Assembly (NCBI RefSeq): GCF_011605345.1
Contig: NZ_JAAOXM010000001.1
Coordinates: forward strand, 124,001 to 188,000
Source: Burkholderia sp. D-99
Lineage (GTDB): Bacteria > Pseudomonadota > Gammaproteobacteria > Burkholderiales > Burkholderiaceae
Direction: 5' to 3'
DNA: 64,000 nt
How positions within the stretch are numbered: position 1 is the first letter of the stretch; the number at the start of each line of letters is the position of its first letter. The position numbers and the translations under genes are program-made. This document shows, piece by piece, positions 54,232 through 61,534 of this stretch. The notes below the pieces were generated by a model. It ran no database searches and was not told where the DNA came from. It worked only from the letters and a program-made list of their open reading frames with translations.

Positions 54232-54544
54232 CTTCCAGAGGCGAATCGATCATTCGGTTGAGATATTCTTGAAATTGATCGAATTTAATTATTCGAAAAT
54301 CATTGGATCGTGATCGCTGGATGGTTAACGATCGAATAATTGATGTCATCTCTCAGAATGAAATCGTTTATCCAATATAAGAACAGCGACCGGAAGTAAT
54401 AAAGCCCGCCAAACCCCAAAAAAGGTAGCCCAACATCCGTCACAAATCTGCGCCGGTTCACTCCTTAGTCTTCCCCGACGACTCCGTCCGACTCGTTGCA
54501 CGACGTCGCCGGGAAAGTCGCACACGTGACCCGAGGGCAGTGAC

Positions 54545-55762
54545 ATGTCGGCATTCCGCTACGAAGCGATCGATCCCACCGGCCGCACGCTGAAAGGCGT
54601 GCTCGAAGCCGACAGCGCACGCGCCGGGCGCAGCCATCTGCGCACGCAAGGCCTCACGCCGCTCGTCGTCGAACTCGCCGCGCAGCGCCTGCACGGCGAA
54701 CGTCATCAACGCCTGTCGCTCGGCCGCAAGCTGTCGCAGCGCGAGCAGGCGATCCTCACGCGCCAGCTCGCGAGCCTGCTGGTTGCGGGACTGCCGCTGG
54801 ACGAATCGCTGTCGGTGCTGAGCGAGCAGGCCGAGCGCGAATACCTGCGTGAGCTGATGGCGTCGATCCGCGCGGAAGTCGTCGGCGGCCATTCGTTCGC
54901 GAACGCGCTCGGCCAGCATCCGCGCGATTTCCCCGACATCTACCGCGCGCTCGTCGCGGCCGGCGAGCACACGGGCAAGCTCGGCATCGTGCTGTCGCGT
55001 CTGGCCGACTACATCGAACAGAGCAATGCGCTGAAGCAGAAGATCCTGCTGGCGTTCACATATCCGGGCATCGTCACGCTGATCGCGTTCGGCATCGTCA
55101 CGTTCCTGCTGAGCTACGTGGTGCCGCAGGTGGCGAACGTGTTCACCAGCACGAAACAGCAGTTGCCGACGCTGACGGTCGTGATGATGGCGCTGTCCGA
55201 TTTCGTGCGGCACTGGTGGTGGGCGTCGCTCGCGGGAATGGTTGCGGTTGTGTTCGCGATCCGCAAGGTGTTGTCGCAGGAAGGGCCGCGACTGAGGTTC
55301 GATCACTGGCTGCTCACCGCGCCGCTCGCCGGCAAGCTCGTGCGCGGCTACAACACGGTGCGCTTCGCGAGCACGCTCGGCATCCTGACGGCCGCCGGCG
55401 TACCGATCCTGCGCGCGTTGCAGGCGGCCGGCGAGACGCTGTCGAACCGCGCGATGAGCGCGAACGTCGACGATGCGATCGTGCGCGTGCGCGAAGGCTC
55501 GGCACTGTCGCGTGCGCTCGCCCACACGAAGACGTTTCCGCCGGTGCTGGTGCACCTGATCCGCTCGGGCGAGGCAACCGGCGACGTGACGACGATGCTC
55601 GACCGCGCATCGGAAGGCGAATCGCGCGAGCTGGAGCGCCGCACGATGTTCCTGACGAGCCTGCTCGAACCGCTGCTGATTCTCGCGATGGGCGGCGTGG
55701 TGCTCGTGATCGTGCTCGCGGTGATGATGCCGATCATCGAGCTGAACAACATGGTGCAGTGA
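54545..55762 (+). CDS. gspF: Type II secretion inner-membrane platform protein GspF
   Basis: A 405-residue polytopic platform protein. Two T2SSF domains (about 70-195 and 275-398) and three long helices (about 170-195, 225-245, 375-400) give the GspF/PilC pattern. Signatures are FRYEAIDPTGRTLKGVLEADSARAGRSHLRTQGLTPL, FANALGQHPRDFPDIYRALVAAGEHTGKLG and the C-terminal LLEPLLILAMGGVVLVIVLAVMMPIIELNNMV. It normally lies in a gspDEFG order; here gspE is not adjacent. It is convergent with gspC. Confidence 0.93.
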   Translation: MSAFRYEAIDPTGRTLKGVLEADSARAGRSHLRTQGLTPLVVELAAQRLHGERHQRLSLGRKLSQREQAILTRQLASLLVAGLPLDESLSVLSEQAEREYLRELMASIRAEVVGGHSFANALGQHPRDFPDIYRALVAAGEHTGKLGIVLSRLADYIEQSNALKQKILLAFTYPGIVTLIAFGIVTFLLSYVVPQVANVFTSTKQQLPTLTVVMMALSDFVRHWWWASLAGMVAVVFAIRKVLSQEGPRLRFDHWLLTAPLAGKLVRGYNTVRFASTLGILTAAGVPILRALQAAGETLSNRAMSANVDDAIVRVREGSALSRALAHTKTFPPVLVHLIRSGEATGDVTTMLDRASEGESRELERRTMFLTSLLEPLLILAMGGVVLVIVLAVMMPIIELNNMVQ

Positions 55763-55775
55763 TGCGCGGTTCGGC

Positions 55776-56222
55776 TCAGCGCACGAACGCGTTGGCCTTC
55801 TCCGTGGCGGGCAGCGCGATTTCGCGTTGCAGGCCGTGGCGATCGACGACGATCGAGCGCGCGCGAACCTCGGCGAGCTTCGCGGCTTCACCGACCGCCG
55901 CGCCGAGCGACACGACGCGCGCCGCTTCGCCGCCGACGCTGACGATCGCGGCCGCACGGCGCGCGTCGAACGCGAGCACGCCGAGCAACTGGATCGTGTC
56001 GCGGTTGTCGTCGGGTTTCGCGCCGAAGAGTTGCGCGCTCGCGGTGACGTCGATCGGCGCGGGCACTGCGACGGGCGCGGGCACCGATGCGTCGGGCACG
56101 GTCAGCAGCCGCACGGCCCATAGCGAGACGGCGACGAGCGCCGCGCCGGAAGCGAGCGTCGCGACGAGCGGCACGAGATCGGCGCGGGATGGAACGATGC
56201 GGTGCAGGGCGAACGGTTTCAT
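55776..56222 (-). CDS. gspC: Type II secretion inner-membrane protein GspC (short)
   Basis: A 148-residue bitopic protein: one N-terminal helix (about 20-43, LVPLVATLASGAALVAVSLWAVRLL), a proline/valine linker, and the HR domain (SAQLFGAKPDDNRDTIQLLGVLAFDARRAAAIVSVGGEAARVVSLG). It ends before any PDZ or coiled-coil region, as in short GspC proteins. The start at 56222 has no strong ribosome site; 56261 is an alternative. The gene is inverted against gspG and convergent with gspF, unlike classical operons. GspC links the secretin to the platform. Confidence 0.85.
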   Translation of the reverse strand: MKPFALHRIVPSRADLVPLVATLASGAALVAVSLWAVRLLTVPDASVPAPVAVPAPIDVTASAQLFGAKPDDNRDTIQLLGVLAFDARRAAAIVSVGGEAARVVSLGAAVGEAAKLAEVRARSIVVDRHGLQREIALPATEKANAFVR

Positions 56223-56283
56223 GGCGAAGAGTCGGTGCGATGGACGAAAGACGATTGCCATTCTTTGATGAAAGGGTGAATGC

Positions 56284-56766
56284 ATGATGACGGGCCCGAA
56301 TGAAACCCGCTTGTCGCGCGCAGGCAAGCCGCAGGAACCTGCACGTCGACGCGCGCAACTCGGCTTCACGCTGATCGAGATCATGGTGGTCGTCGCGATT
56401 CTCGGGATTCTTGCGGCGCTGATCGTGCCGAAGATCATGAGTCGTCCCGACGAAGCGCGCCGCATTGCCGCGAAGCAGGACATCGGCACGATGATGCAGT
56501 CGTTGAACCTGTATCGACTCGACAACGGCCGATATCCGTCGCAGGAGCAGGGGCTCACCGCGCTGATCCAGAAGCCGACGACCGACCCGGTGCCGAACAA
56601 CTGGAAAGACGGCGGCTATCTGGAGCGGTTGCCGAAGGATCCCTGGGGCAACGCGTATCAATACCTGAACCCGGGCGCGCACGGCGTGATCGACGTGTTC
56701 AGCTACGGCGCGGATGGCAAGCCGGGCGGCGAGGGGAACGATGCGGACATCGGTTCGTGGCAGTAA
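56284..56766 (+). CDS. gspG: Type II secretion major pseudopilin GspG
   Basis: A 160-residue major pseudopilin. An unusually long leader (about 26 residues) precedes the prepilin site [27 protein letters not shown]. The C-terminal Ca2+ loop region is intact: [64 protein letters not shown]. The start is shown at 56284. It is divergent from gspC and followed by gspH. Confidence 0.95.
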   Translation: MMTGPNETRLSRAGKPQEPARRRAQLGFTLIEIMVVVAILGILAALIVPKIMSRPDEARRIAAKQDIGTMMQSLNLYRLDNGRYPSQEQGLTALIQKPTTDPVPNNWKDGGYLERLPKDPWGNAYQYLNPGAHGVIDVFSYGADGKPGGEGNDADIGSWQ

Positions 56767-56785
56767 CGGCAAAGGCATGGCGCCC

Positions 56786-57283
56786 ATGAAGCGCACGAAC
56801 GCGCGGCCGCGATCGCGTCGATATCGTCAATCCGGCTTCACGCTGCTGGAAATGCTCGTCGTGCTCGTGATCGTCGGGTTGCTGGTCGCGGTCGTGACGC
56901 TCGCGCCGTCGCGCAATCGCCGCACGGATCTCGCCGAGGAAGCGCAGCGGCTCGCGAACCTGCTCGAATCGGCCGGCGACGAAGCGCAGGTGCGGTCGAT
57001 GCCGATCGCGTGGCAGCCGGTGGGCGGTGGCTACCGGTTCGTGCAGCGCACCGAGAGCGGCGCGTGGGCGCCGATGTCCGACGACCTCTATCGTGCGCGC
57101 CGCTGGGGCGCCGAGGTGACGGGCGTGTCGGTGCGTTACACCGGCGGCGGCGAAACGCCTTCGCAGATCGTGCTCGGCAGCGAAAGCATCGACGTGCCGG
57201 TGACGATTACGTTGTGGTCCGGCGACGTGCGGATGGCGGTGGTGGGTACCGGCATCGGCAACTTCGTCGTGCGCCGGCCGTGA
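56786..57283 (+). CDS. gspH: Type II secretion minor pseudopilin GspH
   Basis: A 165-residue minor pseudopilin with the prepilin site SG-FTLLEMLVVLVIVGLLVAVVTLAP and a GspH body (EEAQRLANLLESAGDEAQVRSMPIAWQPVGGGYRFVQRTESGAWAPM). ATG codons at 56777 and 56786 are both possible; 56786 gives better spacing from AAAGG. It follows gspG by 19 bases. GspI and GspJ, its normal downstream neighbours, are 26 kb to the left. Confidence 0.88.
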   Translation: MKRTNARPRSRRYRQSGFTLLEMLVVLVIVGLLVAVVTLAPSRNRRTDLAEEAQRLANLLESAGDEAQVRSMPIAWQPVGGGYRFVQRTESGAWAPMSDDLYRARRWGAEVTGVSVRYTGGGETPSQIVLGSESIDVPVTITLWSGDVRMAVVGTGIGNFVVRRP

Positions 57284-57455
57284 ACCGCATGCGACGCCGG
57301 CGAGCGTGCGGCGAGACGGATTGAATCGCATTGCGACATGGTTCACCTGACTGTCATAGTGCCCGCGCAGAATCAGATGTTCGTTTGCTGCGGAACCGCT
57401 CACGGGGGAGCAGGTTTCGCCGGCAACGTGCAACTCCACTTCCGTCCAGGGATTC

Positions 57456-58202
57456 ATGACTCGTTCACGGGCGCCGACCGGTGTCCTGGCGCTCGTTGCG
57501 TGGCTGGCGTTCGTCGTGCCGTGCATGCACGGCATACGCGCGCAGGAGACCGGTTCCATCGTCCGCCAGCCGGGCAGTGCGGTGCGATTCGATCTGCCCG
57601 CGCAGCCGCTCGCGAAGACCTTGCAGGACTTCGCGCGGCTCACCGAGCTGATCGTGCTGGCGCCGGCGCCGCTGCTCGACGGGCGCACGAGTGCGCCGGT
57701 CCAGGGCGAATTCGTGCCGCGCGCCGCACTCGAGCGGATGCTGGCCGGAACGGGGTTGCGTGCGGAATTCTCGCGTCCGGACGAAGCGATCATCGTCGCG
57801 CAACCGGCCGCCGAGCAGGCGCCCGCGACGGCCGACACGCCGGCGGATGCGGCCTTGCCGATCGACGGGATCGGCGATTCCGGCGAGCGGCACACGTTCG
57901 CGGGCCTGCTGCAGGCGCATCTGATCGATGCGCTGTGTGCGCAGCCGGCGGCGGTGCCGGGCAGCTATCGACTCGTCGCGCAGGTGCGCATCGACAACAG
58001 GGGGGCGGTGGTGGCGGTCAACATGGTGGCATCGAGCGGCTCGGCCGCCCGCGACGCGGCGGTGATGCGCGCGCTGCGCGCACTGAAGCTGGACGACGCG
58101 CCGCCTGCGGACCTGCCGCAGCCGGTCACGATCCTGCTGCGGCCGGCCGGCAACGGCGTGCATTTCCGCTGTCCGGCGCCGCAGCCGGCCGTTCGGGGCT
58201 AG
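57456..58202 (+). CDS. Periplasmic STN-domain / TonB-C-terminal-like fusion protein
   Basis: A 248-residue exported protein: signal about residues 1-30, then an STN (secretin and TonB N-terminus) domain at about 45-115 (FDLPAQPLAKTLQDFARLTELIVLAP, LERMLAGTGLRAEFSRPDEAIIVA), an alanine-rich linker and a C-terminal TonB-type domain (about 155-235: YRLVAQVRIDNRGAVVAVNMVASSGSAARDAAVMRALRALKLDDAPPADLPQPVTILLRP). No TonB-dependent receptor barrel is attached. It is followed by an ECF sigma factor gene (6 bases) and fecR, so it may play the signalling part of an FecA N-domain without the transporter. The start follows CCAGGG. Confidence 0.82.
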   Translation: MTRSRAPTGVLALVAWLAFVVPCMHGIRAQETGSIVRQPGSAVRFDLPAQPLAKTLQDFARLTELIVLAPAPLLDGRTSAPVQGEFVPRAALERMLAGTGLRAEFSRPDEAIIVAQPAAEQAPATADTPADAALPIDGIGDSGERHTFAGLLQAHLIDALCAQPAAVPGSYRLVAQVRIDNRGAVVAVNMVASSGSAARDAAVMRALRALKLDDAPPADLPQPVTILLRPAGNGVHFRCPAPQPAVRG

Positions 58203-58208
58203 GCCGCG

Positions 58209-58757
58209 ATGACCGACAGCAATCGCACCGGGCTCAGGAAGCTGCTGGCGACGCGCTACGCGTACCTCGTCAGGCGCCTCGAGCGCGTGACAGGGTCGAA
58301 GGACGGCGCCGCCGACGCGCTGCACGAAACCTGGCTGCGTCTCGAGAACGCGAACGTCTCCACGCAGGTGACGAACGCGGACGCCTATATACTTGGGATG
58401 GCGAACAATGTCGCAATCGACCAGCATCGCCGCGAACGGCGCCATCTGCACGACGACGATGTCGAGACGCTGCTCGAGATGCCCGACGAACTGGCCGATC
58501 CCGAGCGCATCGTCGCGGCGCGCCGCAAGGTCGAGACCCTGAAGGACGTGCTGCGCGGCCTGCCGCCGCGACGCCGCGCGATCCTGCTGGCCGCCCGCGT
58601 GGACGGCCTGCTGAACCGCGAGATCGCCGAGCATTTCGGCATTTCGCTGCGGCTCGTGGAAAGCGAGCTGAGTGCGGCAATGAAGTACTGCCTGCAGCGC
58701 ATGCAGGAAGACGGTGATCCGTACACGGGCACGCGAGGCGGCCCGCGTAAATTTTGA
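58209..58757 (+). CDS. ECF sigma factor, FecI-like
   Basis: A 182-residue ECF sigma factor. Region 2 spans about 10-80 (YAYLVRRLERVTGSKDGAADALHETWLRLEN, NADAYILGMANNVAIDQHRRERR); region 4 spans about 115-165 (LKDVLRGLPPRRRAILLAARVDGLLNREIAEHFGISLRLVESELSAAMKYCLQ). Size and motifs match FecI-type sigma factors. It follows the STN protein by six bases and precedes fecR, so a surface- or periplasm-signalled activation cascade is likely. Its target promoters may be the 19-base elements of the island (inference). Confidence 0.92.
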   Translation: MTDSNRTGLRKLLATRYAYLVRRLERVTGSKDGAADALHETWLRLENANVSTQVTNADAYILGMANNVAIDQHRRERRHLHDDDVETLLEMPDELADPERIVAARRKVETLKDVLRGLPPRRRAILLAARVDGLLNREIAEHFGISLRLVESELSAAMKYCLQRMQEDGDPYTGTRGGPRKF

Positions 58758-58768
58758 GCTTCAGGACG

Positions 58769-59764
58769 ATGACGAAAGCCCAGGCCCAACCTGCCCACGA
58801 CGAACCCGACGAAGCGAGTGCGTGGCTGCTGCGTCTGCGCTCGGGAGAAGCGAGCCAGGCCGAAGCCGATGCGTTCGAGCGCTGGTGCGCCGATCGTCCG
58901 CAAGCCGCCGATCTGCTGCGCGACACCTGGAGCTCGCTGCGCACGGCGGCGACCGAACTCGCGCACGAGGAACGCGCGGCCGCTGCCTGGGCAAACGTTG
59001 CAAAGCGCGAGCGCACGATGCGCACCGGGCGGCGCGCGTTCATCGGTTTCGCGGTCGCAGCCGGCGCGTCGTGGCTCGCGGTACGCCCGCCGCTGCAGTT
59101 GTGGCCGTCGCTCGGCGAGCTCGCGGCCGATTACCACACGGGCACCGGCGAGCAGCGCAGCGTCGCGCTGTCGTCGCGCGTGACGGTCGAACTGAATACG
59201 CAGACGCGCCTCGACGTGCTGGCCGCGAGCGATGCCGCGCACGGCGTCGAAGTCGTCGCCGGCGAAGCGGAGATCGACGCGGCCGCGCCGCCGGCCGACC
59301 GCGCGACGCCGATCCAGCCCGTCACCGTGGTGGCAGGCGGCGGCCGCATGCAGGCGACCGTCGCGCGCTTCAACGTGCGGCGCACGGGCGCACAGGTCTG
59401 CGTGACCTGCCTGTCGGGCACGGTCGCGCTCCAACATCCGCGCGGCGCGCGCACGCTGAACGCCGACGATCAGGTCGTCTACGACGATCGCGGCGTGCAG
59501 CCCGTATCCCGGATCGATCCGGGCGCCGTCAGCGCATGGCGGCGCGGCATGCTGGTATTCAACGGCGTGCCGCTGTCGGACGTCGTCGACGAGATCAACC
59601 GCTACCGGCGCGGCAAGGTCATCCTGCGCAGCGCGTCGCTCGGCGAGAACCGGATGCAGGCGCAGTTCCCGATCACGCGGCTCGACGACGTGATCGACAT
59701 GGTCGGCCGCCTGTATGGCGCACACATCACGCGCCTGCCCGGCAACATCGTGCTGCTGAGCTGA
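58769..59764 (+). CDS. FecR-type anti-sigma/sigma regulator
   Basis: A 331-residue FecR family protein. N-terminal FecR_N/DUF4880 part (about 14-60, ASAWLLRLRSGEASQAEADAFERWCADRPQAADLLRDTW), a single membrane anchor at about 95-115 (RRAFIGFAVAAGASWLAV, with a twin-arginine-like flank) and a periplasmic FecR domain (about 130-260) ending in an STN-like segment (VVDEINRYRRGKVIL, DDVIDMVGRLYGAHITRLPGNIVLL). A TTG at 58754 overlapping the sigma stop is an alternative start. It should hold the ECF sigma factor and receive a signal from the STN protein. Confidence 0.9.
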   Translation: MTKAQAQPAHDEPDEASAWLLRLRSGEASQAEADAFERWCADRPQAADLLRDTWSSLRTAATELAHEERAAAAWANVAKRERTMRTGRRAFIGFAVAAGASWLAVRPPLQLWPSLGELAADYHTGTGEQRSVALSSRVTVELNTQTRLDVLAASDAAHGVEVVAGEAEIDAAAPPADRATPIQPVTVVAGGGRMQATVARFNVRRTGAQVCVTCLSGTVALQHPRGARTLNADDQVVYDDRGVQPVSRIDPGAVSAWRRGMLVFNGVPLSDVVDEINRYRRGKVILRSASLGENRMQAQFPITRLDDVIDMVGRLYGAHITRLPGNIVLLS

Positions 59765-60021
59765 CCGGCTTCCCGCGTTTTATTTCCCCGTCTTCCTCCC
59801 GCACGCGATGCGTTCGCGACGCTTGCGGCCGTCCGCGCACTGCGGGTTACGGCCGTCCGATACGACTTGATCAATGAGGGCCGGCAAACGCCGGGCCGTC
59901 CTTCGTGGCGGCCCGGTGTGACGTCGTCGGACCCGAGGCGTGGGTGGCAAGCGCCCCGGCCGCGCAGCGATGCGCGGTGCGGGGGATGTGTGTCGATGGA
60001 GCTTCGGGCGGTGGCGTGATC

Positions 60022-60273
60022 ATGAACGAATCGCAACGGGACACGGATCCCGGCGACGCGAATACGCGCGCCGACGCGATCCGCGAGGGCGCCGTGCGCT
60101 GGCTGCTGTGGTTGCGCGCCGGCGACACGACGGAGCAGGAACTCGACGCTTTCGGGCGCTGGCGCGCGCAGAGCGACGAGCACGCGCGCACGGTCCGCGA
60201 GCTGATCTGGATGTGGGCCGTGCTGGAGACGGTCGGCCGTCAGGAGCCCGGCGGGTCGACGCGCACGCATTGA
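60022..60273 (+). CDS. Free-standing FecR N-terminal-like (DUF4880) small protein
   Basis: An 83-residue protein with only the FecR/PupR N-terminal helical domain: ADAIREGAVRWLLWLRAGDTTEQELDAFGRWRAQSDEHARTVRELIWMWAVLE. There is no membrane anchor or periplasmic part. It resembles the cytoplasmic sigma-binding domain of the FecR encoded 257 bases upstream, and could act as a free anti-sigma or decoy. A truncated paralogue is the alternative. No clear ribosome site. Confidence 0.7.
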   Translation: MNESQRDTDPGDANTRADAIREGAVRWLLWLRAGDTTEQELDAFGRWRAQSDEHARTVRELIWMWAVLETVGRQEPGGSTRTH

Positions 60274-60545
60274 CGCGATGGCGATTCGAGCACGCACCGG
60301 TGTGGTGCGCGATCGCGTTCGCGCCTGGTCCACGAGCGTCTGAAGAAAGTCTGCGGGTTATACGAGCCCGCTTCGACCTTGTATATGAGAGAGCGAGGGG
60401 GCCGTGTAGCAGGACCGTGAAGAGGGGCGGTAAAGCGGAGACCGGGGAACGGGGGCCGAGAGGGCTCCCGGATCACCGTTCACGTACGGCGGCGCGCGTG
60501 TGGCGAGTAGGTGCCGGCCGCGTCACGGAAACACGGCTTCACGAT
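60274..60545. other. Intergenic region, nothing recognised
   Basis: About 270 bases between the small FecR-like gene and the convergent hypothetical gene; no gene, repeat or terminator stands out. Confidence 0.4.
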
Positions 60546-61370
60546 TCAGGATGGCGACCCGGGCCGCAGGCCGGCGCGTGCGCCGTTCCATGCGGCATCG
60601 AGCGGATCGCCGGCATCGCGCAGCGGCTCGCGCAGAAAGGGAAAGCGTTCGACGAACGGTGCGGATTCTTGCAGGGCCACGATATGGTTGACCATCCATT
60701 GCAGCAGTTCGCCGCCGTGCCGGACCTGTTCCGGGCGCCAGTCCGGCATCGTCGAGAAGAGGGCCGCGAAGCCGCTCCAGCGCGACGGCCGGTCGTTGTC
60801 ACCCGGCCGGAAATAGGTGTTCATCGAGACGTCTTGCGCGTCGGTCAATGCGCCGACGAACAACCCGTGCGGCGTCGGCACGCCGATCTGCTGCCAGCCT
60901 TCCGCGAGGGCGAGCGAGCGCATCACGCGCGCCGCGACGAACGCGATGCGCGTTTCATGTTCGATTTCCGCAAGCGACATCACGCCGTTGCGCTGCATGC
61001 AGCGTGCGACCGCGTGCGGCCGGATCACGTTCGACGCGAAGCTGCGCAGCACGAGGTCGGGCACCGTCAGTTGCAGCTGGAATTCGCGCAGGCCATGCTC
61101 GGCGCTCATCGTCGAGAAGTTGACGAACAACCCTTCGGCATGACCGAGCGCGCCGACGTACGGCTCGAGCCCGAGGCGCACGAGCTTCGGGGCGATCTGG
61201 CGTTCGAGCAGCCGCATCAGGTTGCGGCGATTGCGCACGCCCGTGAAATCGTCGAGGCCGCGTGTGACCACGTCGCTGATTTCCCAGCGGCGCTCGTCGG
61301 CGACGAGCCGCGGGGAGCCGCTCAGGTCGAACCGGGCGCGGCCATGGGCCACGCGGGGATCTACGTACAT
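60546..61370 (-). CDS. Hypothetical protein, divergent from the transposase-antitoxin fusion
   Basis: A 274-residue soluble protein I do not recognise. The start MYVDPRVAHGRARFDLSGSPRLVADE is chosen because upstream residues (to 61520) overlap the divergent gene region and look random. Visible features are a helical, basic segment VRNRRNLMRLLERQIAPKLVRLGLEPYVGALG, a hydrophobic middle (LQLTVPDLVLRSFASNVIR) and a charged, tryptophan-containing C-terminus (EGWQQIGVPTPHGLF, NTYFRPGDNDRPSRWSGFAALFSTMPDW). There is no signal peptide. It is divergent from the transposase-Phd fusion gene with 164 bases between the starts, suggesting a linked pair. Confidence 0.7.
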   Translation of the reverse strand: MYVDPRVAHGRARFDLSGSPRLVADERRWEISDVVTRGLDDFTGVRNRRNLMRLLERQIAPKLVRLGLEPYVGALGHAEGLFVNFSTMSAEHGLREFQLQLTVPDLVLRSFASNVIRPHAVARCMQRNGVMSLAEIEHETRIAFVAARVMRSLALAEGWQQIGVPTPHGLFVGALTDAQDVSMNTYFRPGDNDRPSRWSGFAALFSTMPDWRPEQVRHGGELLQWMVNHIVALQESAPFVERFPFLREPLRDAGDPLDAAWNGARAGLRPGSPS

Positions 61371-61534
61371 GCCGGTGCCTCGTGCATCGATTGCGGGTGG
61401 ACCGTCGCAACGGCGCGTCGTCGCACGGGTCCGGTCGCACACGATGCTGCGGCGTCGCGGGCGGCCCGTCAAGTGCGATTGCGCCGCGACGCAGGCTGGC
61501 GGGTGCACCTGGCCGAACAAGGTGGAGTGACCGG

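Larger units (their letters stand above)
53904..54544. promoter_or_regulatory. Divergent control region between pstS-like copy 2 and gspF
   Basis: A 641-base gene-free region, much AT-richer than average at 54240-54420. It contains two leftward copies of the 19-base element (54019-54037 and 54213-54231). No element of this type was found facing gspF. Confidence 0.6.

Noticed and set aside
59845..59870. A further copy of the 19-base element (ACGGCCGTCCGATACGAC region)
   Set aside because: Only the CCGTAAC core matches on the minus strand, and it would point back into the fecR gene rather than to an island gene.
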